A stretch of DNA of 64,000 nucleotides from Bimuria novae-zelandiae CBS 107.79 (GCA_010015655.1 ML976666.1:350148-414147); one strand, 5' to 3'. Positions 44,216 through 58,362 are shown, counted from the first letter of the stretch. Numbers and translations: made by a program. Notes: a model not told the origin generated them from the letters alone.

Positions 44216-46637
44216 GTTCCTATTTACGTATAATAGGGACTATTGTGCTATCCTTATATATAATAACGTTTAGGATATTATTAAAGTACGCACTAAGTTA
44301 ATCTATATCTATAAAATAAAAAAGGAAAAGCGTTAGCGTATTAAAAATATAGTATATAATAGATCTAAGGAAGTTATTAATTTATATAGTACTAATTAAT
44401 CCTTTTACGCCTTAGTAACTAAAGCTAACATTAGTCTAACTTAGTGTCTAGTTAATCTTTATACGAGGGTTTTCTTATATATACACTTCTAGTTATACTC
44501 TTCTAACTATTAAAATCTTAGCTATACCTATGTCCTAGAGTTCCCCTTAGTAGGCTATATAGTATTAGTCTTTAAGAATAAACTATTTAGCATATTTCTT
44601 AGCTTTAATACTATATATATCCTCCCCCGTCGTAGAGTAGAAGTATATAATAGTAGTAAGGTAGTAAATAGCTTCTTCCCCTTCTTCCTTATTTATATAT
44701 AGTTTATTTTCGTACGGGTTATCTTCTTTATACTCTAACCCCCCTTTAAACTCTTAAATACACGTAGTAACTTCTTCGTGTAAGGGGATTTTATTATAAA
44801 GCCCTTTATATATAGTAATATATTATTAAGTCGCACGCGTCAAGTTAGTCTAAAAGTAATTAAATAACTAGTATCTTTCTTTATAATATATAAAGTATTT
44901 CTTAACTATTATTTTAGGTCTTAATATTAATTATAGGGATAACCTAGGTCTATATAATCTTTAGAAAACTCTTCCGCGCGGAGTGAACTCTGGCTAGGTA
45001 TATTCTTATATATAGGACGCTAATCTACATCTATAATTTATATAGTATAAATTAACTAGATTAAGTAGGCATATATCAGCCTATTTATTAATTATAACTT
45101 AAAGTAATATATAGAGGTTACTAAACAGAGCTTTGCACGAAGGTTTAATTAAGAATATAGCTTATTTAAGCTCTAGTTACCCTCTATAGGTTTATATAAT
45201 AGCGGTATATAATAGTACTTTACTTTAAAATTCTAGGCCTAGAGCTCTTTATATAATAGTAAGCTTATTAATTATAGCCTTAAAGACTTTATATAGGGTC
45301 TTTTTTAGATTCTCTTATTTACACTATATAAAGGTTATTATAGTCTAGTCTATCTAGTACTAGCTATAGTTAACGTTAGTATTAAAATAATTACTTAAGT
45401 TTTTATATAATAACTTTTATATATAGCTAGGGCCTATTTTACTTAAGTAGTACGCACTTGCGTAGTTTATTAAAATATTTAAGAAGATATCTGCGTACTA
45501 AGTGTCTTAAATATTTAAGCGCTAGTATAGATTAATAAAAAATTTTACCTTATTTATTAGTATATTATATTGCTAGCCTAAGCAGTTAATCTCCTTCTTT
45601 TATACCTTTTAAAATTATATTATCTTGTTTACTAGGAGCCGTTTGTTAGCACTATCCCTTAGTGGCGGGAGGTTATATAAGTTATAGGGCGATGGAAGTT
45701 GCGCAGGTAGGTACTATCCTATAAGTAGTTCTAACAGGTATGGCTTAACTAGTAGTATACTATACAGGTATAGTGCGGCGATAGGCGTGCGAACTAGCAT
45801 TTATCGTTCGTACAAGGGGTATCGCAGCTCTAATTACGGTGCGATTATAGGTGCTCGCTGTGGCCACTAAGGAGGTTATTCTAATAGCGGCGTGTTATTT
45901 ATACGTTCGTGCGGAACCCTATATAGTAATAAAGGTTACGTATAAGCAACTGTCTCCGCCTTCCCTTAAGCTATATTATATAGCTTCTAAGCTTAGGTAC
46001 CTTTACTTTTTAATTATAGTATAATTCTCTTATCCTCTGGCACTTATATAAGCTTTTTTTTAAATATACGTTTAAATATAAAGAAGTCTTATAGCGTCTA
46101 TTTATTAAAGTCCTTAATATATAAGCTAAGAAGGGTAGTACCCTTTTAGATTATTATATAAAAATTAGTAATTATATAGCCTACGTATAATTAGAGTTCC
46201 AGGCTTATTAGAGCCTCTAATATATTAATACTATTATTTTAGTACTCTAGTCTAGTCTGCTTTTATAGTATTACTTTTAATATTCGTGTATCCTTTATAA
46301 GTTATTTATATAATAGAAATTATTCTTAATTCTTCTTATTATCGCATAAAGCTATTAATTACTAATAAGATCTTATTATAGGAGTATAATTAATTACTTT
46401 ATAGTAAATAGCGCGGATACTACTATTATCTAGCTACTAAATTATATAGCTTTATTATTAGTATGCGTTTTATACTATCTCCTCCTTACTTTATATAATA
46501 GCAGGGCTTACTATATATTATAAAGAATTAATTTATTATCCTTAAGGATAAGTAATAAAATAAAGTACCTTATAGGGCGTAGGTACTTTATTATTACTCT
46601 CACTAATTTATAGTTAATTAAATTAATTACTAATTAG

Positions 46638-46890
46638 TATTAAATAGGCTCTTCTAGCTAGCTACTTATAAGATAAGCACTTAAGTAGTAAAAGTAAAAG
46701 TAGTGTATAGTGTGTACAGCGTACGGATAGTAGGGGTAGGCAATAATATCTAGTTCTTGCTTGTCTTCTTCTTTATATAAATAAAAAAGAAAATATATAC
46801 ATGTTTACGCACGGCTATTCGCGTACGTGCACGCGCATCCTTCTCGCGTAATAACTAGTATTCCAACTATAGCGCTGCGGCGTACGGACA
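46638..46890 (-). repeat. LTR of Copia-B (right; 5' LTR in element sense)
   Basis: 253 bases, the same length as the left LTR, followed by the CTAGG target duplication. Confidence 0.9.
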
Positions 46891-48019
46891 CTAGGTATAT
46901 ATATACGCAGGACAGTTTTCTTTATACGCTTCTTATAGTTAACTTATATATCTTCTATGCAAGTACGCTCTCTTATATAAACTAATAGTTATTTTATTTA
47001 TTATAAGATTAGATTATTTAGCTACGCGCTAAGTGTCGCATTAACTTGTACTATTAAATAATTTATAAAGTACTATAATACCTTACTACTTTAACCTAAA
47101 TTAGAATAAGGTGTAAGCGCATTATAACACTTTAACTATCCTATAATATAATAGTAGAACCTAGTTTAATAACTATAGCCTTAGCACATAAAGCAAAGAC
47201 GCTAGAAAAGCTAATTATTAAATAAGTACCCTAAACAGCCTAGCTTTAAGTAATTATTAATAAGATAAGTAAAACAAATAAGCAAGTAAGAAGATGCAAA
47301 GCATTAATTAAAGGTTCTTAAGCCTAAACCCTATACTAGTAAGGGCTACCTAGGAATATTCTTAACGCAAATAAAACTATTTATCCGCTATAACCTAGAA
47401 AGGTTTAAGATAGAATAGGATAAGATCCTAGTTACTTATATAAATATATAGGATAAGGTAACTATATAAGCTAAACTAATAATTAATAACTTCTTTAAGC
47501 ATAATAAACTTAAGAATTATAATTTAGACACAACTAAGGACGCCTTTAAGGACTAGGAGTTTTTTTTATAAAGCTATAAAAGAAATATTTAATATAATTA
47601 ATAAAAAATATTAGGCTAGAATACGCCTTTAACGCCTACGTTAAGAAAAATTAGAAGTCCTCTATACCCTAAAGTTTAAGCAAATTATAGCGGAACTTAA
47701 TAAATAGAGAGAAGCCCTACTTATAATTACCTATTATAATAGGTTAAAAGAAATAGTTAAGGATAAACTAGTCTACTAAGGAAAGGTAGATAATTTAAAA
47801 GAACTTATAAATAATACTACTAAAGTAGATAATTACTTATATAAATAAAAGCTAGAGAAACAGCACGGTACTTAACTACTTTTTAAAAGGGAAACTAGTA
47901 TCTAGTCCTTAGGAAGGGACAAGGACAGGGATATTATTATAACTAATAAAGCCTAATAGTATAAAAAGAAAAACAGTAAAGGAAAGTAGCTATATAAGCC
48001 AAAAAAGGGCTACTAGGGT

Positions 48020-48267
48020 TGTCCGATTACATGGCCCTTTGCACACACGAAGGTAGCTGGCGCAACCCTACACAAAGAGACTTTGCCAGCAGTCCGGTTC
48101 ATCCGCACGATTCCGGGCGGGACAAAGGGCGACTCTCCTTACTTAACGGAAATAGATTAGCGTCTTAACGTGAGACGTAAGGATAAAAGAGCCTTACATT
48201 CTTGTAAAGACATAATAGAATAATCAATTACTTTTCTATCTTATTAAGATTACCCTTTAATTTAATA
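48020..48267 (+). repeat. 5' LTR of Copia-A
   Basis: Starts TGTCCGATTACATGGCCC; its end reads TTTAATA where the 3' copy has TCTGACA, i.e. RIP-type transitions. Confidence 0.93.
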
Positions 48268-48329
48268 ATTAAGAGTCTCACTGCCTCAACTAATACTACC
48301 TTAATTAAGCTAATTATAATAGCTCTATC

Positions 48330-48680
48330 GACCCTTAGAGATCTTACAGTTATCCTGACTAATTACACGAACTACACGCCGTGGCTAAAATAGCTTAAAA
48401 CAAGATGCTAATTCCTAAAGGTCTGGAATATTATCGACCCAGCGCTAATAGATAAACCAAAACAGAAACCCGCAATGCCGGTGCCGCCGCTAATAAGCAA
48501 CTGCCAATTAAGCGCCGCCTACATAACCGCGAACCCGAATAACGTGCCAATATTGCCATCCCATCTATCAACGGCAGGTGCGAAAGCATACAAAGATAAT
48601 AGCAACTATTATAAAGAACGGCTCGAGATCTATTTAGATTACAGACCAAGACTACCGAGAACAAAAGGCAGACCTTAATA
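48330..48680 (+). pseudogene. Copia-A gag N-terminus
   Basis: Reads TNYTPWLK-(stop)-LKTRCLFLKVWNIIDP, the DNY..W opening typical of Copia gag, then an open 67-codon stretch (48475-48678) ending in TAA. Confidence 0.75.
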
Positions 48681-51339
48681 AGGTAGTTACCTTTTTCTAA
48701 TTAATAATCTCTGTATACCTGTAGAGTAACTGCTGCATCCCTAGAGGTATAATAAAGCAATAGATTAATAACCTCACAATTATAGTTAGGGTTAACTATT
48801 AAGACGAACATCAACAAGCAAGGGTAAGATACTAAAAAGCCCTTAAGCTAATAAGAATAGCTAAATTATAGGCTACATAGCTATCTAAGTATAATCATGC
48901 AGCCACAGAAGCAAAGACTAATTAAGTCCTAAAGCTTTAAAGGCTAGACTTAGTTAAAGAAGACTTTATAAAGGCAGTTATCTATGTCGCACCTATATAA
49001 GTAACGACCTTTTAGTAATATAGAAGCAGAGATACAGTTGTCTTACGAAAGAATATAATAAAACTCTTCTAAGACTACATAATCCTGCAGCACCTAATTA
49101 AGGGCAAATAAAAAGGCGCTTTTACTACTATAGGTTTATCTCTCGCTAACAGTAGTGAATCCACCTAGGCCACAGACAGGGACGCCTCTCTTGTAGATAA
49201 AGCAGCATTATTTAAAAGTTAGGGAAGACCTTAGAATTATAAATAATAAAATAATAGTTAACGTACTAAATCTAAGTAGTCGCCTCAGAGCCTTAAGCTA
49301 ATAGTAGTTAGTGGCAATTATTACCCTGCTTATAAACTACGCTATAGTCTTTAAGACTATTTCTATGCCTTTCTAGATAAGCGGCTAGACTAGTTTAAAG
49401 CGAATCCTCTTATAGTAAAGCTAGTTAAGCTTAGGCTAGAACATGATACTAACTTCTAAGAGAAGTTAAGAATAGTAAAAAGACTAAGGTCTTAAACACC
49501 TAGAATTAAATTATCGCATACTCCCACTCTAACTCGAATTACTAAGGCTAATAATAAGTAACTAGATAGACGCAAGATCACTAAAATCCTAATAAGCTTT
49601 AAAGCCGCATCCGTCTACACTAACCTAAACACGTACCTATTGCGATGCTCAGCCATACTTAATTTAGGCATAACTTGCCATATCTTTAATAACATCAATC
49701 GCTTTGTCTCCTACCAGCCACCGGCGCCGGGAGACTTCATATAGGCAGGGAATACGCAAATATAGATTAAAGGATACGAGAGCGTCTATATTAACATATA
49801 AAGTGCAAGTAGTAATTAAATAATATAGCTAGATAATGTTGCCTATTGCCCTAACTTGCTCTGCAACCTTGTATCGTTCTAATTACTTTAGAGGCAAGGC
49901 CTTTAGTGGGACACAAGGGTAGACCTAATAACTCTAAAGAGAAGAGATAATACTATACTAGCAGAACTTTAAGAGTTGCATGGACAGTAGGTGCTAGAAC
50001 ACAGGACAAGGCTAGCAGGTAGTACTCCTACTAAAGCTACGCATGCTACCTACAAGACTAACACACGCACTAAACGAAGACCGCAGAAGGCAGAAGCATT
50101 AACCTAGCACTAATAATTAGGCTATTTAGGCCTTTAGGCTCTTAAACATCTCGTACAGCAATCTAAGGGAGTAAAGATTAAAGGCCTACCTACTATTAAG
50201 TGTGACGCCTACGGTAAAGCAAAACTAAAACAGCAAATACGCTAGCAAGCCAAAGAGCTGACTAAAGGCCCTAGTAAGCAAGTCGTAATCAATTTTCACG
50301 ACTATAAAGTAGACAGCTTAATAAGAGAGAAGAGCTAAATACTAATTACTAATTAATTCTCTAGCTTTGTATAGGACTTCTACTTTAAGGATAATTGCCC
50401 AGCATAATCTATTATAAAGTAACTTAGCACCTTTATATTATTTATAAATGTATAATATAATGTTATAGTAAAAGTAATTAAATCTAACAACAAGATCTTC
50501 TCTGTTAAGGCAAACGTTAAGAAGTAGTGCTTAGTATAAGGTATTAGAATTAAGCCTTTAGTACCTAATACTTAAGTATAAAATAGAGGGGCTAAACGCT
50601 TAGGGGGTATAATTAAAAAGAAAGCGCGTGCAATGCGACTTAACTCTAACCTACCCTAGTAGATATAGCCTAAGATTACCTAAGCTATAGTCTACCTCTA
50701 TAATTAAATCCCAAACTACGCTAATTAATAGCGATTACTATACGAAGTGTTCTTTACGATAGTAGCTCTTTAGAATAGCGTTGTCACTTAACTAAAGAAG
50801 CCTAATTAAGCTTACTTAAAAATCTATAGCTACAAAGCCTTCGCTATAACTAATAACACCAAATGTGGCAAGAGCAAGCTCTAATAGCTAGACCCTAAAG
50901 CTTAGATAGGTTATCTAGTTAGCTACAGATTAACTAACATCTAGAAGATATAGATCCCCTCCCTAGCAAAGATAATTAGTACTCGCGACGTAATATTCGA
51001 CAAGGATACTATGTTCTTAGGCAAAACTAAAGACCTAATAGACAACCTTATACATAACATATTAGAAGAAATAGTAGCCTAGGTATAATTAGTAGAGTTA
51101 CCTCCCTTACCTTAATAAAAGCAAGCTACCGAGTCCTTCTTTAAAAATAAGATAATTAGTAAAGCGTTAGAGGAAGAGGTTAAAGGAGCTCCTAAGTATA
51201 GGCAAGATAGGAAAGTTAGATATAAATATTTAACGCCTTTCTTAACGCTTTTACTAGTAAAACTCCTTACATAATTAATAGTAAGAGATAATTAGCTTAA
51301 ACTATCGCAAGTAGTACAAACAGGGCAGTTATAAACAAG

Positions 51340-52093
51340 CCCATGGGCCGCAGCCTTTATAGCAGGCACCAAAGCCAATAGTAGCGGCAAATACAAAGGC
51401 AAGGCTCTCGATAAGGCGCAGATTCGACGAATAATCACATCGGGCAAGAAGCCACATCGAAGTATACTCCCAGAGCCACCCACGTGTCGAAGCAAGCTCG
51501 AGGATCACCCACTCTATAATATGTAGAAGGAAGCCGAGCGATCTCATCTCTAGAGCCACAAGGAAATAAAGTCCTAGAGTAAGGTTGCAGCAGCTCTAAT
51601 AAGAGTATTAGGTTATCAGATTCTTGACTGCATATGGGTATATACCTACAAGTTTAATAAGCACTATTAATTATAAAAATGCAAGATAAGATTAGTGGTG
51701 CAAGGCAATTAATAGCGGCACCTTAACTTATAAGAAACCTATGCCGCAACGCTGGCAGGACGATTATTTCGCGTGCTTATGGCAATAGCTGCACGATTTG
51801 ACCTAGAACTGATTCAATACGACGTCACGAACGCCTTCGTACATGCAAAGCTCGATAGAGAGATCTACATGAGGATGCCCCGCGGATATACGCGAGTAGG
51901 CACAGTCCTGCAATTGCATAAGGCGCTCTATGGATTACGTATCTCTCCATTACTATGGCAGAGGGAGTTCACATCTACGCTCCGCAACATGGGCTTCACC
52001 ACAGTCCCCTATAAGCCGTGTTGTCTTATCAAAGATGGCCTTATTCTTTTCTTTTACGTAGACGACCTAATTATCGCCTACTACAAGAATTAA
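51340..52093 (+). pseudogene. Copia-A reverse transcriptase, partly spared from RIP
   Basis: From about 51340 a frame with few stops leads into an intact 106-codon stretch (51773-52093). Motifs are YDVTNAFVHAKLD, MPRGYTR, LHKALYGLRISPLLWQ and the catalytic FFYVDDLII, with both aspartates intact. This is the RVT_2 domain of Copia elements. GC content is far above that of the surroundings. Confidence 0.92.
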
Positions 52094-52689
52094 GAGTACG
52101 TAGCTAAAGGAGCTATAATAAAAATAAGTACTAAGTTCTCCCTTATTAGCAGGAAAGATCTGCAGTAGTTCCTAAAAATTAAAATTATTAGGAATTGCCT
52201 AAATAGAAAGATTTAGCTTTTATAAGCCTTATACATCGACAAAATATCGCGCCTTATTAATCACCATGAGATTCGCTATAATACCCTAATAGTAGTAATT
52301 GAACTGCTCCCACGCTTAGGGCTCGCTAGTAAGGCTAAAGTTAATTAATATTAGCAAAAGATAGGATTAATCCTCTACGCTACAGTGACCACGCGACTAA
52401 ATATTACCTTTATAAGCTCCTAATTATTATAATTCCTATCTAACCTAGGTAAAGAGTACTAAGTAGCTACTAACTAAGTTCTTCTCTACCTTGCTAATAC
52501 TAGATTATTAGGCCTTTAGCTTGGGGGTGCAAATACTTTAGAAGTGGCGAGTAACGCGTCCTTTGCTAATAATACGCTTAATCGCAAGAGCTCGCAAGGA
52601 TATATTATTAAGCTATTTAGTGGCCTAATTACCTGGAAAGCAAATAAGCAGGACACAGTTACTATATTAATAACTAAAACTAAATTACT

Positions 52690-53040
52690 AGCACTATTAT
52701 AGGTAGCGAAGGAGGCTCTATTCACATCCTAATTACTAAAGGAGCTAAAGATTAACCTTAGCGATTCCCTTATTACAATTAATTGCGATAACTAGCAAAT
52801 AATCCGACTTATCACTAAAGAGATTACTAAGCTGCAGACAAAGCTCTATTATGTTAATATCTATAATTACTAGCTAAGACAAGAAGTCGCATTTAGGATA
52901 ATTAAGGTAAACTATTAACGATCGGAGGACATGGTTGCGGATAGACTTATAAAGGCCTTACTAGCTAACAAGTGGAGCAAGTTCCTAGATAAATTAGAAC
53001 TTGTAGAGGTTAAGGACATAATTATAAATAAAGAAGTTAA
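52690..53040 (+). pseudogene. Copia-A RNase H end
   Basis: Reads ALLQVAKEALF near 52700, TINCDN near 52780 and LIKALLANKWSKFL near 52950 with scattered stops; this is the C-terminal RNase H block of Copia polyproteins. Confidence 0.8.
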
Positions 53041-53150
53041 TCTGCTTAAGCTAGAGCAAAGGATAGAGGCCTTTAAAATTAAACCAAGATAGGACTATCT
53101 AATTACTAATAAATAGTCTCCAGCTTGAGGATAAGCCTAAGCTAAGGGGG

Positions 53151-53400
53151 TGTATCTAATTACATGGCCCTTTGCACACACGAAGGTAGCTAGCGCAACC
53201 CTACATAAAGAGACTTTGCTAGTAGTCCGGTTTATCCGCACGATTCCGGGCGGGACAAAGGGCGACTCTCCTTAATTAACGGAAATAGATTAGCGTCTTA
53301 ACGTGAGACGTAAGGATAAAAGAGCCTTACATTCTTGCAAAGACATAACAGAACAATCAATCACTTTTCCATCTTATTAAGATTACCCTTTAATCTGACA
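53151..53400 (+). repeat. 3' LTR of Copia-A
   Basis: Starts TGTATCTAATTACATGG and ends TTTAATCTGACA. It is clearly less mutated at the end than the 5' LTR. Confidence 0.93.
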
Positions 53401-53985
53401 AGGGTAAGGATAGTATCTTGTAAAAAGAGCAAGAGCAAAGGTTTAAAAATAAAGCCTACCTCTAATGTAGAGACTAGGGCTACTTCGCACGGGACTGCCT
53501 AAAAACAAAGACTAAGGTTAGCACGACTAGTCTCTTACACGTGACTATAACCACCCTTACGCTGGTAAAAGCCGAGGAAATAGACCTCGCGTAAGAAATC
53601 CTAGGACTAGTAATATAGGAGGAGGAATAAAAGGTCCTCCACGAATACTAGATCTTTTAACGACTAGCAGACAACACCTGTTAGATATATAGCGGTACAC
53701 TACACTATGCGTCTTAGTGCAAGACGAAGGTGGTCGTCTAAAGACCACACGCATGGGACGCCTATTGGCTCGTTAAGAAGCTATAGGGCCTCCTAGAACA
53801 TTACCTACGCTAGGTTACAATACTAGAATAATATAAATATACTAAATAGTAGTAATACACGCGCAAAGAATATTAATAGCACTTTAAGGCTTAAGTTAAA
53901 ACTATATACTTTTTAGGAAACCTAGAGTATTATTAACTAAAGAAAAATTAATATAATATACTTAATAACTACTATAAGCACTACC

Positions 53986-54252
53986 TATTAAATAGGCTCT
54001 TTTAGCTAGCTGCTTATAAGATAAGCACTTAAGTAGTAGGAGTAAGAGTAGTGTACGGTGTGCACAGCGTACGGATGGTAGGGGTAGGTAATAACATTTA
54101 GTTCTTGCTTGTCTTATTCTTTGTATGGACAAAAAGGAGAATATATACATATTCGCGCATGGCTATTTGCGCACGGCCATTCGCGCACGTGCACGCGTAT
54201 CCTTCTTACGCAATAACTAGTATTTTAACTATAACGCTATTACGTACAGACA
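53986..54252 (-). mobile_element. Solo LTR of the Copia-B family
   Basis: 267 bases matching both Copia-B LTRs, flanked by CTACC (53981-53985 and 54253-54257). It contains a short extra duplication around the TTCGCGCA / GCGCACGGCCA words near 54150-54195. It lies in the same orientation as Copia-B. Confidence 0.92.
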
Positions 54253-55439
54253 CTACCCTTTATATTAGACTAAGTACTATAAGTAGAATAAATAGCACTA
54301 ATGCTTTAATAATAATTACAAACTTTACTAATAGTAGAAGTTCAAGACAGGCTAGTTTCCCTAAGGCCTAGACCCTTAAGACCTTAATACTATAATAGGG
54401 AACACATAGCTAAGGAAAGACAAAAATTACATACTAATTTTATAGAACTAGTGTTACTTATAGTGCTTTACATACCTAAGCCTACAGGAAGAAGCAGCGT
54501 CCTCTAATAATTACCTAAGATATAACATATTAGCTTAGAATAAGTACCTTACTCTAAAATGTCCATAACATAGGAATTAGGGAGACCTATATCTTATATT
54601 AATAATAATATAAATAGCATAGAATTTAAGACATCTCGAAATTAGCACAAGTTAAGGATTAGATCTAGAGGACTATAGGGAGTTAGTTAAAGGATTTAAA
54701 AAACTAGACTATTACTAGGCAACAAGCTATACTAGTAATAGTATAATTATTATAGCTTATTAAGTAAATACTTACTAAATTAAGAGACAATTAATTAAGA
54801 ATATTACGGTGCACGGGCATTATATTATAGTACTTATTAACTTAAGGTTAGATGCATGTCTAATTGCCCTATAAGTAGTTAAGAAATATAATATACTATA
54901 TTATAAAAGAGAATACCGCTGCAAATAGGACTCGCGGATAGAACCTAATTATAAGAATATAGTAATAGTTAGCTACGCCTTAAAACGGCGCTAGTATAAG
55001 TTAATATAAAAGGTCTAGAGAGCCAACACGTCTTCACTATTATAAAAATAGGACACATTAAAGCGATTATTAAATATAAATAGCTAAAATAATATAATCT
55101 ATAAATAAACTAAATTAAACGAACGATCCTTCCCTAGAATCTACTATTAATAGCTTAGATAAACCTTAGCGGAAGGAAAACTCTCTAAAAACCTTAAATA
55201 AAGAAGGGGAACTAACTATCTATAATATAAAAGATATTAGTTTATAAGATAGATAGGATCTTAAAGTAATACCTAAGACAGATATGCTATATATAGGTCT
55301 AAGAGGCCAAGATAGTTTTAGATAACCTAAGTCTACTAAAAGAGTATAAGGAATTTGTAGACTTATTTAAGAAGTATAATAAGACTATCCTGCCTAAATA
55401 TAAGGAGTAGGATTATAAGATACTACTAGTAAAGGGAGC

Positions 55440-56200
55440 TAAGCTATAGCTAGAGCGTCTAAGACCCCTTACCTATAAATAAGAAAAAGAGTTAAAAGAG
55501 CTAATATAAAAAAAACTACTCTTAGGGAAATAGTAGCCTAGTTAGAGCCCTACGGCCTTCCCTATACTCTTTATTTATAAAAAGAACGGCAGGCTGCGAC
55601 TTTATATAAATTATAAATAGCTAAACGCTATAATAGTTAAGAACTACTACCTACTACTACTAATAATAGAGCTTATCGACTAGCTCTAAGGAGCTAAGTA
55701 GTTTACAAAATTTAATATCTAGAATAGATTCTATAGGATTTAAATTATAAAAAACTATAAGTGGAAAATAGCTTTTCGCACGCGATATAGTCTCTTTAAA
55801 TATATAATTATGCTAATAGGACTAATAAACTCCCTAGCAACCTTTTAAGAACTAATAAATTAGGTATTATATAAATACTTAGATATATTCTGCATAGCAT
55901 ACCTTAATAATATATTAGTATATTTAAACAGAACCCTAGAGGAGCACAAAGAATATATCTATAAAGTATTATAAAAGCTATAAGAGTATTAATTACTCTT
56001 ACATTCTAAGAAGTATAAATTCTACGTTACTAAAATAGAATATCTAGGATTTGTGATATCCTAGGAAGATATTAAGATAGACCTAAAAAAGATCGCAATA
56101 ATAGAAGAATAGCTACTACTAAAATTAGTAAAAAATATTTAATCCTTTTAGGCTTTACTAATTTCTATCGCAAATTTATTAGGAACTACTCTAAAGTTAC
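55440..56200 (+). pseudogene. Gypsy-2 reverse transcriptase
   Basis: Reads NGRLRLYINYK near 55590, NAITVKNYYLLLLIIELID near 55630-55685, WKIAFRTRYSLFKYIIM near 55760-55810, AYLNNILVYLNRTLEEH near 55900-55945 (YLDD expected) and YLGFVIS near 56040, with TAG/TAA at former Gln codons. Confidence 0.88.
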
Positions 56201-57059
56201 TACTCTACTAACAGAACTTACGAAGACAGGGAAATAGCAGCCTTTATAAGAGGTAAAGAGGATGGCTTTTAAATAACTAAAGCGCCTATTCCTAACAGCA
56301 CCTCTACTATAAATATATAACCTAGAGTAGTAATATTATATCTACACAAACGTATCGGATTATGCACTAGGAGCTATACTACTATAATAATATAATAATA
56401 AGCAGTAGAAAGTAGTCTTCTATTATATAATGAAACTTTTAGGAGCAGAGCTTAACTATAAAATCTATAATAAAGAACTACTAGTAATTATTAATTATTT
56501 TAAGTAATAAAAAGCTTAACTTAAAGAAGCTAAGCACTAGATAGAGGTATTTTTTAATTACTTTAACCTTACACGCTTTATAATAACTAAGAAGCTTAAT
56601 TAATAATAAGCTAAATAGTCTAAGTAGATAGCAGAATTTAACTTTTGTATTATACACTTACTAGGAAACGTAAACGCTATAGTAAACACGCTAAGTAGAT
56701 AATTAGACCTTATAAAAGAAGATAATAAAGGTAACTATGTTATAATCTTAACCTATATAAAGGACAGAACCCTTCGCTATAACAAAACATAGCTTACGCT
56801 AGCACTAAAAGTGCGACGCATAGACTTTACCTATTATAGACTAGCTATAGATAATATTTAAGATTATAGAAGGCTTATAAACGAGGATTATTAAGCATAT
56901 AATCTCCATGAAGCTATAAAATTAATAATATAAGACTATTAAAACTATATTTAGATTAGCAAGCAAGTAGCTCCGCTATTAATTAAGAAGCTATATAAAG
57001 ATAAAGACTAAGGATACCTAAGGATTACTAAAACAACGCGTTAAATCGCAAACGAATAT

Positions 57060-58200
57060 ACTATTTCTGGGTTACGTTAGGTGGTATAAAAGGTACTAGG
57101 TAACTATTTAGCCTATTATAAGAACAAGCCTAAGAATTATAAGTCTTATAGCCTTCTATAACTATTATAACTACCCCCAAGACTATAGTCTAGTATAACT
57201 ATAAACTTTATTATAAAGTTACTAGCATCACTGGCACTAGGAAATAAGAAACTCTATAACTCTATTTTAATTATAGTCTATTAACTAACTAAGGAGTTAA
57301 GGTTTGTGCTAATTAAAGAAGCTATATTAGTAAAAGAATTAGCCTATATAGTAGAATAAGAGCTAATATTACAGGTTAAATAACCTAATAAGTTTATTAT
57401 AGATAGGGCTAAGATATTTATATTATTGTATTAGACTACGTTTATAGCTAAATTAAGAATTAAGTATAAGCTTACGACAAGCTTTCACCCTAAGATAGAT
57501 AGCTAAACTAAGTAAATAAATTAGACGTTAGAATAGTATCTCTAGATATACGTAAATAAGCTTTTAGATAATTAGGTTAAGCTATTACTAACGGCCTAGC
57601 TAGCATATAATAGCGCAAGATCGGCGACTACAGGGTACTTACTATACTACGCTAATCACGGATATAAGCTAACGACTTACTAGGATCTATTAGACATTAA
57701 AAGCGTCACGAAAGACGTAGCTAATAAAGCTAAATTTATATAAGATCTGCATAGCACACTACGCGGAAATATTACGCAACATAATAAGTAAATAGTAAAA
57801 TAAGTAAATAAGAAAAGGATTAAGGGGCTAACTTTTAAAAAGGAGGATAAAGTTCTCCTTTTATAAAAAAAACTTTAAGATAATATAGCTAAGTAAAAAT
57901 CTAGATAATCTTTAAAAAGAACTATTTAAAATTTAAGAAGTTAAAGGTCTAGTTAATTTTAAACTATAGTTATTTATAGATACACGTATACACCTAGCCT
58001 TTTATAAGTTATTATTAGAACTAGTACTACTAAACGCTAAATTAAAATTATATTTAAGACTTAAGAATAAAAAGTATAAAGTTAAAGTAATTAAAAATCT
58101 ATAAAATATTAGACATTAGCATAAGTACCTAGTAAAATAAAAAGAATAGCTAGAAAGCTATAACATATAGAAACTAGTAAGGAACCTTACCAACTACAAA
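57060..58200 (+). pseudogene. Gypsy-2 integrase tail and chromodomain
   Basis: The segment NHGYKLTTYQDLLDIKSVTK (near 57650, one stop read as Gln) is the usual post-core integrase block. At about 58120-58200 the chromodomain core KYLVK-KE-ESYN-KLVRNL is visible. Downstream, GNIQ- and DVSRPKGV-like sequence matches the second copy in Gypsy-3. Confidence 0.85.
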
Positions 58201-58362
58201 ACTACCCTGAATAGATTCTATAGGAAACATCCAGACGTCTCGCGCCCTAAGGGGGTCTAGGACGCCAAGGACGGCGGATTATTCTAGAAGTTTAGGGGGG
58301 AGCTCCTCTATGGCTGACCAGATAGTCGGGGTAAACTTAGCTAGGCTATTTAGCTAGGAGGG

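Larger units (their letters stand above)
40718..46890 (-). mobile_element. Copia-B: LTR retrotransposon on the minus strand inside the Gypsy-2 LTR
   Basis: Two LTRs of 253 bases each (40718-40970 and 46638-46890) are flanked by CTAGG (40713-40717 and 46891-46895). The corresponding empty site is present in the 3' LTR of Gypsy-2 near 58955 (CCAGG, one copy). Coding runs on the minus strand: a GAG-pre-integrase block near 44210-44000, the linker with INTRNG near 43420, reverse transcriptase, then RNase H near 41560-41400. All are full of stops. Confidence 0.92.
40520..47129 (+). repeat. 5' LTR of Gypsy-2, interrupted by Copia-B
   Basis: The LTR parts are 40520-40717 and 46896-47129 (after one copy of CTAGG). 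Together they match the intact 3' LTR at 58810-59192. The first part contains a 49-base tandem duplication (40623-40716) built on TAACTACTTAGTTAATTAG, absent from the 3' LTR. Confidence 0.9.
48020..53400 (+). mobile_element. Copia-A: LTR retrotransposon inside the Gypsy-2 gag
   Basis: LTRs at 48020-48267 and 53151-53400 are flanked by AGGGT (48015-48019 and 53401-53405). A polypurine tract (AAGGGGG) directly precedes the 3' LTR. The internal region is 4.9 kb with gag, reverse transcriptase and RNase H recognisable. Gypsy-2 gag sequence resumes seamlessly on either side. Confidence 0.95.
47130..53985 (+). pseudogene. Gypsy-2 gag, split by Copia-A
   Basis: Gag-like fragments lie at about 47300-48014 (with RNILNANKTI and KPNSIKRK) and continue at 53406. 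A CCHC knuckle, C-RD-(stop)-GYFARDC, lies at about 53467-53500 directly after the insertion. The following stretch (ADNTC, YSGTLHYAS, WDAYWLVKKL near 53660-53790) is readable but I cannot assign it. Confidence 0.7.

Noticed and set aside
48475..48678. Independent small gene
   Set aside because: It lies inside Copia-A and continues its gag frame.
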